DNA from: Burkholderiales bacterium UBA1834
GTDB lineage: Bacteria; Pseudomonadota; Gammaproteobacteria; Burkholderiales; Burkholderiaceae_C
Direction: 5' to 3'
Assembly: GCA_002339015.1 (NCBI GenBank)
Contig: DDJC01000001.1
Span: forward strand, 1-60,666
Length of the DNA: 60,666 bases
Shown here: one piece after another, positions 35,301 through 43,971 of the stretch
Position numbering within the stretch: position 1 is the stretch's first letter
Layout of the letters: each line of letters begins with the position of its first letter
Position numbers and translations under genes: made by a program
Notes under the pieces: model-generated
Seen by the model: the letters and a program-made list of their open reading frames with translations, nothing else
The model's database searches: none
Told to the model about the DNA's origin: nothing

Positions 35301-36701
35301 ACCCAGAAGATGGAGGCCCGGGTATCGGGCAGCATTGATGGCCGCCAAGTGATCCAGGTGCGTGATCCGAGTGCCTTGCCCGGAGCCGATGATCCCATCA
35401 GCGGCCAGATATCGGCCCAGGTGGCCAACCTGCGCGCCATGGGCGTGTGGGCGCCGCCGGGGTGGCGCCTGTCAGGCAAGCTCGCGGCCCAGGCGCAGTT
35501 GTCTGGGACGCTGGGCGATCCTCAGTACGAAGGGCAGGTGCGTGGGCAGGATCTGGGCGCCACGCAGACCCTGATGGGCGTGCACCTGGCCGGTGGCACG
35601 CTCGACCTGCGCCTCAAGGGCGATCGCGCCAGACTCGAGAGCCTGACAGCCCGCGATGGCGAACCCAATGGCGGCAGCCTGCACCTGAGTGGTGACGCGG
35701 TGCTGGGGGCCGAGCCTGCCGCCAATCTGCAACTGCGTGCAGAGCGCTTCGCCTTGCTGCAGCGTGTGGACCGCCGCGTGGTGGTGTCCGCCGAGCTGCA
35801 ACTGGGCCTCACGCAGGAGGCCCTTTCGGTGCAAGGACAGGCCCGCGTTGATGAAGGCCTGGTGGACATCTCGCGCTCAGACGCGCCGACCATCGGCGAC
35901 GACGTCAATGTCATCAACCGGCCAGGGGTGTCTGATGCGGAGGGCGCGGAGGTCGCGGCTGCCGCCACGCCCAGGCGCAAGCTGCAGGTGGCCTTGACAG
36001 CCGACCTGGGCTCCAAGCTGCGCTTGCGCGGGCGGGGGATCGACACGCATCTGCGTGGAGCCCTCAAGCTGAGCACCCCCAATGGCTTGCCCCACATCAC
36101 GGGCACGGTGTCGACGGTCGATGGCACCTACGCGGCCTATGGCCAGAAACTGGTCATCGAGCGGGGTTCGATCTCGTTCACCGGACCGGTCGACAACCCC
36201 CGCCTGGACATCCAGGCCATGCGGCCCCAGTCGCCGCTGGCATCGGCCAGCGACGTGAAGGTGGGCGTGCTGATCACCGGGACAGCGCAGGATCCGCGTG
36301 TGCGCCTGTATTCGGAACCGACGATGTCGGAAACTGAAAAGCTTTCTTGGCTGGTGCTGGGGCGTGGCTCCAATGGACTGGGCGGAGCGGACATCGGCCT
36401 GCTGCAGACCGCGGCCGCGGCGCTCCTGGCAGGCGAGGGCGGCTCGCCCACCGACAATGTGATCTCGGCCATCGGGCTCGATGAACTGTCCGTAAGGCAG
36501 AGCGATGGGGCAGTGCGCGACACCATCGTCACGCTGGGCAAGCAGATCTCCGACAAGTGGTACGTGGGTTACGAGCGCAGCCTCAACACCACCGAAGGCA
36601 CCTGGCAATTGATCTACCGCCTGGCGCAGCGCTTCACCGTGCGGGCACAGTCGGGCGACGACAACGCCATCGACCTGATCTGGTGGCTCAGGTGGGATTG
36701 A
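32304..36701 (+). CDS. tamB: TamB (DUF490) inner-membrane partner
   Basis: Large protein of 1465 aa spanning the periplasm. An N-terminal membrane anchor (about 15-42, LLALVLIVVVVVVSAVGGAW) precedes a long beta-rich, Gln/Ala-rich body and the conserved C-terminal DUF490 region (about 1150-1465). The latter includes LRLRGRGIDTHLRGALKL, GTYAAYGQKLVIERG and the end YRLAQRFTVRAQSGDDNAIDL. It begins with GTG overlapping the tamA stop. The recC start follows 17 bases after its stop. The length is typical. Function: envelope bridge for outer-membrane protein insertion or phospholipid transport with TamA. Confidence 0.94.
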   Translation: MSEPVPPSRIWRWFRRSLLALVLIVVVVVVSAVGGAWLALRSEDGTARLLAWVPGLKVVEPQGMLWGDFRARRVELSLPRGSRLTLMEPQWRALRWERAAGSTWGWRLHLDRLQAQSADLHWVSAPSQGPSTAPTAVALPFGVRIDALSVGRLQSNLLGSQPLMALTGRLALQELRGDGAPSHEVVIESLRWQNWSLEGRARLQARGDMALDASLTASSTSAPRGQARLTALGPLRLLKVAAQVEVAQQGAVKPGDTAVQTLTAEAEVAPFAPWPLPRADVRADHFDLQRLWAELPMTSLTGHVGVAPRDLQPGAPGSRATVSAAPAARAASSDLLVKVEITNERPGPWDAASVPVQAVRANATLPAQADTAKLATLGLHGQVDARITLPAQAGRAAGSVGLQGRWNLEQRRETALVLTLLGVDTQMLHGQAPALLLKGEAQVNGQDDDSWQVQARVDGRDAGSRKGQVLREAVQAVLAGRWQPGRFDLADLSLTAGEARAQAKGQWLALGTPAVSASGSASGASAASASAPAVAASGNQVNASAGNAPADSAVPWQAKLDLQVRNFDPAVWLPWPRPAGDAVQRTRLNGGGQMAVTMPGRWDALDGQASFKLADSWLLGVPVAGDVSAEQTGSAERVLMQAKAQLKAAGNEVRADVRWPGGLFPSEALQHEAGAKIHAVIKAPALAGLQGWVQPLGWRDLKGAAQADVVLESPGPGRWRTEGEIDANGVQADLPGGGQALLSEAHANWTLGLGDASATAKPWRLDARVARGQWGQWGTQQFKMLIQGTAARHQWSWQGRIDLPERRNEAGTVRESALAQASGESGWNGNLLHGSDRAWHSKVQRLQVQPVAPAGAQPWVQAQPFQLDWRRDRKGQRLTGTPTRIDLFGAVLALRELVWDQRGQEQGRSDVLIELEPLKLAELLARLQPHAGWGGDLLLAGRVKASHQPGQPWVVDAELARQQGDLSLTEQDIEGTTAQRLGVRQMRLALQARDGVWTATQKMEARVSGSIDGRQVIQVRDPSALPGADDPISGQISAQVANLRAMGVWAPPGWRLSGKLAAQAQLSGTLGDPQYEGQVRGQDLGATQTLMGVHLAGGTLDLRLKGDRARLESLTARDGEPNGGSLHLSGDAVLGAEPAANLQLRAERFALLQRVDRRVVVSAELQLGLTQEALSVQGQARVDEGLVDISRSDAPTIGDDVNVINRPGVSDAEGAEVAAAATPRRKLQVALTADLGSKLRLRGRGIDTHLRGALKLSTPNGLPHITGTVSTVDGTYAAYGQKLVIERGSISFTGPVDNPRLDIQAMRPQSPLASASDVKVGVLITGTAQDPRVRLYSEPTMSETEKLSWLVLGRGSNGLGGADIGLLQTAAAALLAGEGGSPTDNVISAIGLDELSVRQSDGAVRDTIVTLGKQISDKWYVGYERSLNTTEGTWQLIYRLAQRFTVRAQSGDDNAIDLIWWLRWD

Positions 36702-36718
36702 ACGGCGTCGACACGGGC

Positions 36719-39700
36719 ATGGCCAAGGGCCTGCTGGTGCTGCATGGCAACCGGCTTGAATGGCTGCGCGATGCCGTCTTCGACTGGATCGGCCGCCAGC
36801 CCCTGCATCCGCTGGAGGAAGAAATCTTCCTGGTGCAGAGCAATGGCGTGGCCGAGTGGCTCAAGATGGCGATGGCCTCGGCACGGGGCGTGTGCGCCGT
36901 CACGCGGGTGGAGTTGCCCTCGCGTTTCCTTTGGCGGGTGTACCGGCAGGTACTGGGCCGGGCGACGGTGCCTCGGCGCTCACCACTGGACAAGGGGCCA
37001 TTGTCGTGGCGGTTGATGCGGGAACTGCCAGCCTGCCTGAATGCGCCAGGCTTCGAGCCCCTGGGCGATTTCCTTGGAGAGGGGGATCTCGCCCGCCGAT
37101 GGCAGCTGGCGCAGCGCCTGGCCGATCTGTTCGACCAGTACCAGGTCTACCGCTCCGACTGGCTGGAGGCCTGGACCGGCGGGCGCGACGTGCTGGCCCC
37201 TGCGGCGCTTGCCTCGGGGCGGGGCGCGCAGCCCGTGCCCGACGACCAGCGCTGGCAACCAGCGCTTTGGCGCGACGTGCTGGCCCAACTGGGGGATGGC
37301 GAGTGCGACCTCTCGCGTGACCGCATTCACCGCCGCTTCGTGAAGGCGCTCGAAATGGGTGATCCGGCGCGCCTGGCGACGGCGCCGCCCAGGCGCGTGG
37401 TGGTGTTCGGCATGGCGCACCTGCCATCCCAGACGCTGGAGGCCCTGGTGGCGCTCTCGGCCCACGTCCAGGTGATTCTGGCCGTGCCCAACCCCTGCCG
37501 TTTCCATTGGGCCGACATCATGGATGGCCGCGAGCTGCTGTTCACGCAACGACGGCGCCATCCCTTGCGCCAGGGCGTGGCGCTTGACATGTTGCCGCTG
37601 GAAGCGCTGCACGCCCATACCCATCCGCTGCTGGCAGCCTGGGGGCGGCAGGGGCGCGATTTCATCCGGCAGCTCGATGTGTTCGACGATGCAGGCGCCT
37701 CCCAGCAACGCTTCGAGCTGCCCCGCATCGATCTGTTCGACGAGGCCCCGGGCGAGACCTTGCTGGAGCAGGTTCAGGCCCGCATCCGTGACATGAGCCC
37801 CTTGTCAGAGCACCCACAGGCCCAGGGCCAGGTGGATGCCGGGGCGCTCGCGGCCGACCGGTCCATCATCTTCCAGGTGGCGCACGGTGCGCAGCGTGAG
37901 TTGGAAGTGCTGCACGACCAGCTTCTGGCACTCTTCGCCCACCCACCAGGGGGCGGCCGGCTGAGTCCACGTGATGTGGTCGTGATGGTGCCGGAGATCG
38001 ACACCATGGCCTCGTCCATCCAGGCAGTCTTCGGGCAATACCCGCGTCATGATCCACGCCACATCCCCTTCGAGATCGCCGATCAGCGGCAACGGGCGCA
38101 CAACCCTCTGATGGTGGCGGTGGACTGGCTGATGCGCCTGCCACAGCAGCGCTGCACGCTGGCCGAGGTGCGTGACCTGCTTGATGTGCCGGCCGTGCGG
38201 CGTCGCCTGGGTCTGTCCGAGGATGATCTGCCACAACTGACCGAATGGCTGGCCGGTGCGCAGGTGCGATGGGGCCTGGACGCTGCCCAGCGCGCATCGC
38301 TGGGGCTGGCCGCCTGCGGAGAGCAGAACACCTGGCTGTTCGGCTTGCGCCGCATGATGCTGGGCTATGCCAGCGGCGATGGCCTGGATTTCGCGGGGAT
38401 CGAGCCCTATGGTGAAGTGGCCGGGCTGGAGGCCGAGTTGGCGGGGCGCATGGCCGAGCTGGTCGATCGATTGACACATTGGGCGCTTGAACTGGCCCAG
38501 CCGGCCTCACCGGCGCAATGGGGCGTCCGCATCCGCCAGCTGCTGACCGAACTGTTCATGGCGGTGGACGAGCATGATCGCCTGACGCTGGCCGAGCTCG
38601 ACGAGGCCCTGGGCCAGTGGTTGGAGGCGGCGGGCGACGCTGGCTTCGAGGACGAACTCCCCTTGATGGTCGCCCGCGAAGCCTGGCTGTCAGGCGTGGA
38701 CGACATGGCGCTGAACAAGCGCTTCATGGCCGGTGGCGTCACCTTCTGCACACTGATGCCCATGCGGGCCGTGCCGTTCGAGGTGGTCTGCCTGCTGGGC
38801 ATGAACGAGGGGGATTACCCACGCCAGTCGGCGCGCAATGACTTCGACCTGATGGCGCAGCCCGGCCAGCGTCGTCCGGGCGACCGTGCCCGCCGCGACG
38901 ACGACCGCTACCTGATGCTGGAGGCCGTGCTGTCGGCGCGGCGCCTGCTCTACATCAGCTGGGCGGGGCGCAGCGCGCGCGACAACAGCGAGCAGCCGCC
39001 CTCGGTGCTGGTGGCCCAGTTCAGGGACTACCTGGCCGCGGGCTGGGGAGATGCGGTGCCTGCCCAACGCACCACCGAGCATCCTCTGCAGCCGTTCAGC
39101 CGCCGATACTTCGAGGCACCGACAGGGCAGGCACCGGCTTCAGGGCTCTTCACCTACGCGCGCGAATGGCAGTCGGCCCACCATGCCGGTGAGCCTTCTG
39201 CGTTGAACCTGCCGCTGGATGCGACCGCTGCCAATGCACCAGAGATGTCCGCCCCGCCCAGCCTGCAGGTGAAGGACCTGGTGGCTCTGCTGCGCAACCC
39301 GGTCAAGGTGTTCTTCCAGCGCCGTCTGCAGGTGGTGCTGGACGATCCGCGGGATCAGCCTGAGGCTCTTCAGGACGACGAGCCCATGACCCTGGGCGGG
39401 CTGGAGTGGCACCAGGCGCTGCAGGCCTGCGTGCAAGAGGCCATCAGCGTATCGGCCCAAGGCAGTTCGACCAGCCTCGGCCAGCTTGTGGACGAAACCT
39501 CGCACCGACTGCAGCGTGCGGGTGGATTGCCTTTGGGCGCCCTGGGCGATCTCAGCCGTGCTGGCTTGGTGTCTGAAGCATTGCCCGTGCTCGACCACTG
39601 GCGACGGTGGATGCAGGATCACCCCTCGCTGGAAGGACGCCATGTGCTGACGTTCCAGCATGCCGGGCTGGTGATCCATGATTGGCTCGATGGCTTGCGC

Positions 39701-40270
39701 GCGCCATCCACCGCCGACCAGCGCGATCCGGATGGGGTGAGGCCATGGCGTTTCGATCTGGCCCTGTCACGGCTGGCCGGCAGTACCAAGGATGCCTTGC
39801 GCGCCGATCGCCTGCTGGGCGCCTGGGTCTGGTCCTTGCTGGCCAGCGCCTGTGATCACCCGATCAACACCCTGATCCTGGGGCGTGACCGGGTGGTGAT
39901 GACGCGGGCCATGGCAGCCGACCATGCCCGCGTGGAACTGGCCAGCCTGCTCGATGCGTGGCAGCAGGCGCTGCAAGCCCCCTTGCCCGTGGCGTGCCAG
40001 ACCGCGCTGGCCTGGCTGGACAGGCCCGAAGAGGCCTGTCGCAAGTACAACCCGAGCGATCATGGCCGGGCGGAAGGTGATGATGTCTACCTCAAGCGCC
40101 TGTATCCCGATTTCGATGCCTTGATGGCCGATGGGCAGATGCCGGCCTTGGCCGAGCGGCTGTACGGGGCTTTTCGCCAATGGATGGCCAGCCACATCAC
40201 GACCGTTTCGCTCGTTGCCGATGAAAACGGGCAGGGCGATGGCTCAGATGCAGCGGGGAGCGCCCCATGA
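36719..40270 (+). CDS. recC: RecBCD subunit RecC
   Basis: Subunit of 1183 aa of exonuclease V that recognises Chi and splits DNA strands during double-strand break repair. The N-terminus GLLVLHGNRLEWL matches the RecC start, followed by EEEIFLVQSNGVAEWLKM and FLWRVYRQVLG. Later come the helicase-like, catalytically inactive segments and DVVVMVPEIDTM, VCLLGMNEGDYPR and ISWAGRSARDN. An in-frame TTG (36698) and GTG (36692) overlap the tamB end, but the ATG at 36719 fits the family start. It overlaps recB as ATGA. Confidence 0.94.
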   Translation: MAKGLLVLHGNRLEWLRDAVFDWIGRQPLHPLEEEIFLVQSNGVAEWLKMAMASARGVCAVTRVELPSRFLWRVYRQVLGRATVPRRSPLDKGPLSWRLMRELPACLNAPGFEPLGDFLGEGDLARRWQLAQRLADLFDQYQVYRSDWLEAWTGGRDVLAPAALASGRGAQPVPDDQRWQPALWRDVLAQLGDGECDLSRDRIHRRFVKALEMGDPARLATAPPRRVVVFGMAHLPSQTLEALVALSAHVQVILAVPNPCRFHWADIMDGRELLFTQRRRHPLRQGVALDMLPLEALHAHTHPLLAAWGRQGRDFIRQLDVFDDAGASQQRFELPRIDLFDEAPGETLLEQVQARIRDMSPLSEHPQAQGQVDAGALAADRSIIFQVAHGAQRELEVLHDQLLALFAHPPGGGRLSPRDVVVMVPEIDTMASSIQAVFGQYPRHDPRHIPFEIADQRQRAHNPLMVAVDWLMRLPQQRCTLAEVRDLLDVPAVRRRLGLSEDDLPQLTEWLAGAQVRWGLDAAQRASLGLAACGEQNTWLFGLRRMMLGYASGDGLDFAGIEPYGEVAGLEAELAGRMAELVDRLTHWALELAQPASPAQWGVRIRQLLTELFMAVDEHDRLTLAELDEALGQWLEAAGDAGFEDELPLMVAREAWLSGVDDMALNKRFMAGGVTFCTLMPMRAVPFEVVCLLGMNEGDYPRQSARNDFDLMAQPGQRRPGDRARRDDDRYLMLEAVLSARRLLYISWAGRSARDNSEQPPSVLVAQFRDYLAAGWGDAVPAQRTTEHPLQPFSRRYFEAPTGQAPASGLFTYAREWQSAHHAGEPSALNLPLDATAANAPEMSAPPSLQVKDLVALLRNPVKVFFQRRLQVVLDDPRDQPEALQDDEPMTLGGLEWHQALQACVQEAISVSAQGSSTSLGQLVDETSHRLQRAGGLPLGALGDLSRAGLVSEALPVLDHWRRWMQDHPSLEGRHVLTFQHAGLVIHDWLDGLRAPSTADQRDPDGVRPWRFDLALSRLAGSTKDALRADRLLGAWVWSLLASACDHPINTLILGRDRVVMTRAMAADHARVELASLLDAWQQALQAPLPVACQTALAWLDRPEEACRKYNPSDHGRAEGDDVYLKRLYPDFDALMADGQMPALAERLYGAFRQWMASHITTVSLVADENGQGDGSDAAGSAP

Positions 40271-43200
40271 GCGATCTGCTCGACCCTCTGCGTCTGCCCC
40301 TGCGAGGCAGCCGGTTGATCGAGGCCAGCGCCGGCACCGGCAAGACATGGGCCATCGCCGCCCTCTACCTGCGCCTCGTGCTGGGCCATGGCGATGAGGG
40401 CTGTGCGCCGCAGCGGCCCCTGCTGCCTGCCGAAGTGCTGGTGATGACGTTCACCCGCGCCGCCACGCGCGAGCTCTCTGACCGCATCCGACAGCGCCTG
40501 ATGCAGGCCGCACGTTGCTTCCGCGGCGAAGAGTCCGTGCCTGACAGCGATGTATTCCTGGCGGAACTGCTGCAGAGCCACGCCACAGCCCCTGTGCGCG
40601 AACAGGCGGCCTGGCGCCTGGCCCAGGCCGCCGATGCGATGGACGAGGCCGCCGTCCACACCATCGATGCGTGGTGCCAGCGCATGCTGCGTGAACACGC
40701 CTTCGACAGCGGCCAACTGTTCGACGAAACCCTGCTGGCCGATGAGCAGGCCTTGCGCGAACAGGCCGTGCGTGACTACTGGCGTGAGGCCATGTACCCA
40801 CTGGATGCGCAGACGCTGGCGCGTGTCCAGCAGGTGTGGCCGACGGTGGAGGCCCTGGACAAGGATGTGAAGGCCCTGCTGCCCCGGCTGGAGGCTGCAC
40901 CGATTGTTCAGCAAGAGGTGTCGCTCGGCGAACTCGTCGAGCAGTCACACCGTCAGTGGCTGGACGAGCTGGCCTTGCTCAAGGCCGGCTGGCCAGCGCG
41001 CATCGAGGCCATGCGCCTGTGGCTGGATGAGCAGTGCGCACGCAAGCCCAGTCCTTTCAACGGCACGCGCCTGCGCGCCAGCTACTACCAGCCTTGGCTG
41101 GCACAGTTGGCCGCCTGGGCGCAGGACGAGTCTGCTGCAGAGACTGGCCTGCCGCCCGCCGCCTGCAAGCGCCTGACCCAGGCCGGCATGGAAGAGGCGC
41201 TCAGCGACAAGGCGCCCATCGATGCCTGGCCAGATCATTTCGAGCACTTCGGCACCTTGCTGTCGGCCCTGGCGCAATTGCCCAACCCGATGGCGCCGGC
41301 ACGCTGGCATGCCGTGCGGTGGGTTCATGCACGCTTGCAGACGCTCAAGCGGCAGGCTGGTGTCTACGGGTTTGCCGACATGCTGCAGCGCCTGGTGGAT
41401 GCCTTGCAGGGGCCGCATGCCCAGCGCCTTCGCGAACGCATCCTGCTGCAATACCCGGCCGCGCTGGTCGACGAGTTCCAGGACACCTCGCCCCTGCAGT
41501 ACCGCCTGTTCGACCTGCTCTACCGTGTGGCGGACAATGACCCGGCCCGCGTCCTGCTGCTCATCGGCGATCCCAAGCAGTCGATCTACCGTTTCCGGGG
41601 CGCCGACATCTACAGCTACCTCCAGGCCCGGCGGGCCACGGCGGGCCGGCACGCGGTGCTGGGCACCAACCACCGCTCGACACAAGCCTTGGTGGGGGCC
41701 GTGAACCGGGTGTTCGAGCAGGCTGAGCACGCATCGCCACGTGGGGCCTTCGCGTTCAAGCGGCCTGATGGCAGCTCGCTGCTGCCGTTTGAGCCGGTGG
41801 CAGCGAAAGGCCGCGCCCACGAGCTGCGCCATCGCGGCGAGGTGCTGCCGGCCATGAGCCTGGTCGTCGATGAGGAAGCCTCGACCAAGGAGGTGGCGCA
41901 TACCCGCATGGCCGGCCATGCCGCCGAGTTCATCGTCGATTTGCTGTCCGACACGCAGGCTGGCCTGTACCTGCCTGGTGATCCCGCCAGGCAGCAGCCC
42001 GTACGGCCTGGCGACATCGCGGTGCTGGTGCGCAGTGGCACCGAGGCCGAACTGGTTCGGCGTGCTCTGGGCCGGCGCGGTGTGGCTTCCGTTTACCTGT
42101 CCGACAAGGACTCGGTCTTCGACAGCCAGGAGGCGCTGGACCTTCTGGCCTGGCTGCGCGCCGTATCCTCACCCCGCGATCTGCGTCTGGCGCGTGGCGC
42201 CTACGCCAGCGCCACCTTGGGCCTGAGCCTGGGTGAACTGCTCGCACAGGCGAACGACGATGCCCTGTGGGACGAGCGCCTGAGCGATCTGCGGCGCCTG
42301 CAGCTCATCTGGCAGCGGCAGGGCGTGCTGGCCATGCTGCGGCAGACCATCCATCTGCTGGGCCTGGCCACGCGCTGGCTCTCCACCCCGCAGGGCGAGC
42401 GCCGCATCACCAATGTGCTGCACCTGGCCGAACTGCTGCAGGCCGCCAGCCCGCAGGCGCAGGGAGAGCAAGGCCTGATCCGCTGGCTCGCGCAGCGCGT
42501 GGGTGACCACGGCGAGGGCGATGAGCGCATCGTGCGGCTCGAAAGCGATGCCGACCTGGTGCAGGTGGTGACGGTGCACAAATCCAAGGGGCTGGAATAC
42601 CCCGTGGTGGTGATGCCGTTCGCCGCCAGCGTGAGGCCGGTCGAGCGCAAGCACGGCCTGTTCGATCTGGTGGATGACACGGGGCGGCGCCATATCACCT
42701 TGCAGGCCTCGGCCACCGATCTGGAGGCAGCGGATCTGGAACGCCTGCGCGAAGACCTGCGTCTGATGTACGTGGCGTTGACTCGGCCACGTCACGCGCT
42801 GTGGCTGGGCGTGAGCGCGGTACGCCAGAGCGCCAAGGGCCTGGCGCTGCCACGCAGTGCGCTGGGCTACCTGCTGGGCGCATCGGAGCAGTTGGCGCCT
42901 GGGGACATCGCGCAACTCGTGTCCCGCTGGTGCGATGAGCAGGGCGATGTGGTGATGCAGACGGTGTCAGGCGAGGCCGGCTTCACGCTTTGGCGGTCAG
43001 CGGCTGCCTTGGCGAGCGACCTGCCAGAAGCGCCCGTGTACCACGCCAAGTTCGAGCGCGACTGGGCGATCGGCAGCTTCTCCAGCATGGTGCGCGACAT
43101 GCCGGCCGGTCTGCAAGGCGGCGGACACTGGCTGCCGACCTCGGCACGTCAGGAAGCACTGGTGGCGGACGATGCTGCCGAAGAATCGCCAGGATCCCGC

Positions 43201-43971
43201 GATGCCTTGACAGCGACCCCGCCTTGGCACCGCTTCCCCAAGGGGGCCTTGCCCGGCAACTTCCTGCACGAGCAGATGGAGTGGCTGGCCGGCGAGGGCT
43301 TCGGACTGGCCAGCTCGGCATCTGTGGCCCAGGCCCTGCAGCGGCGCTGCGAACGTCAGGGCTGGGGCCACCTGGCCGACGATGTGCTGCAATGGCTGCA
43401 GGCCGTGGCCACCGTGCAGATCCCGCCCTTGGGTACTTCGCTGCAGGCGCTGGACGGCATGGTGCCCGAGATGGAGTTCTGGCTACCCAGCGAGGATCTG
43501 GCTGTTGCCCGTGTGGACGCCCTGTGCCAGGCACACCTGTGGCCCGGGCAGGCCCGGCCGGCCTTGCCCGAGCGCCATCTCAAGGGCATGCTGATGGGCT
43601 TCGCTGACCTGGTGTTCGAGCATGCCGGGCGCTACTGGGTGATGGACTACAAGTCAACCACCCTGGGCACCCGCGATGAAGACTACGATGCGCCTGCCTT
43701 GACCTCAGCCATGCTGCGCCACCGCTACGACGTGCAGGGCGCGCTCTACCTGCTGGCCTTGCACCGCCTGTTGCTCAGCCGGCTCGGCCCGGCGTATGAC
43801 CCCGCCCGGCAGCTGGGGGGCGCCATCTTCCTGTTCATGCGTGGCGTGGCGGGGCCTGAGCGCGGTTGTTGCGTGCTGCCGGCCTTGCCCGCGCTGCTCG
43901 ATGGCTTGGGCCAGGCCTTGCTGGGCGATCAGGCCCATGATCATGCAGGCGTTGCAGGAGTGCGGGCATGA
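40267..43971 (+). CDS. recB: RecBCD subunit RecB
   Basis: Superfamily 1 helicase-nuclease of 1234 aa. Walker A is EASAGTGKTW (Lys26); further helicase motifs are VMTFTRAATRELSDRI, LVDEFQDTSPLQYRL, IGDPKQSIYRFRGAD, VTVHKSKGLEYPVVV and MYVALTRPRHALW. The C-terminal nuclease keeps its catalytic Asp-Tyr-Lys (1127-1129, VMDYKST), and a likely metal Asp lies in FADLVFEHAGRYW. It is translationally coupled to recC and recD by ATGA overlaps on both sides. A complete, active RecBCD enzyme is expected. Confidence 0.96.
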   Translation: MSDLLDPLRLPLRGSRLIEASAGTGKTWAIAALYLRLVLGHGDEGCAPQRPLLPAEVLVMTFTRAATRELSDRIRQRLMQAARCFRGEESVPDSDVFLAELLQSHATAPVREQAAWRLAQAADAMDEAAVHTIDAWCQRMLREHAFDSGQLFDETLLADEQALREQAVRDYWREAMYPLDAQTLARVQQVWPTVEALDKDVKALLPRLEAAPIVQQEVSLGELVEQSHRQWLDELALLKAGWPARIEAMRLWLDEQCARKPSPFNGTRLRASYYQPWLAQLAAWAQDESAAETGLPPAACKRLTQAGMEEALSDKAPIDAWPDHFEHFGTLLSALAQLPNPMAPARWHAVRWVHARLQTLKRQAGVYGFADMLQRLVDALQGPHAQRLRERILLQYPAALVDEFQDTSPLQYRLFDLLYRVADNDPARVLLLIGDPKQSIYRFRGADIYSYLQARRATAGRHAVLGTNHRSTQALVGAVNRVFEQAEHASPRGAFAFKRPDGSSLLPFEPVAAKGRAHELRHRGEVLPAMSLVVDEEASTKEVAHTRMAGHAAEFIVDLLSDTQAGLYLPGDPARQQPVRPGDIAVLVRSGTEAELVRRALGRRGVASVYLSDKDSVFDSQEALDLLAWLRAVSSPRDLRLARGAYASATLGLSLGELLAQANDDALWDERLSDLRRLQLIWQRQGVLAMLRQTIHLLGLATRWLSTPQGERRITNVLHLAELLQAASPQAQGEQGLIRWLAQRVGDHGEGDERIVRLESDADLVQVVTVHKSKGLEYPVVVMPFAASVRPVERKHGLFDLVDDTGRRHITLQASATDLEAADLERLREDLRLMYVALTRPRHALWLGVSAVRQSAKGLALPRSALGYLLGASEQLAPGDIAQLVSRWCDEQGDVVMQTVSGEAGFTLWRSAAALASDLPEAPVYHAKFERDWAIGSFSSMVRDMPAGLQGGGHWLPTSARQEALVADDAAEESPGSRDALTATPPWHRFPKGALPGNFLHEQMEWLAGEGFGLASSASVAQALQRRCERQGWGHLADDVLQWLQAVATVQIPPLGTSLQALDGMVPEMEFWLPSEDLAVARVDALCQAHLWPGQARPALPERHLKGMLMGFADLVFEHAGRYWVMDYKSTTLGTRDEDYDAPALTSAMLRHRYDVQGALYLLALHRLLLSRLGPAYDPARQLGGAIFLFMRGVAGPERGCCVLPALPALLDGLGQALLGDQAHDHAGVAGVRA

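Noticed and set aside
36557..36718. Longer RecC N-terminus beginning at 36557
   Set aside because: Those codons overlap conserved tamB sequence in another frame and are not RecC-like; the family start fits the ATG at 36719.
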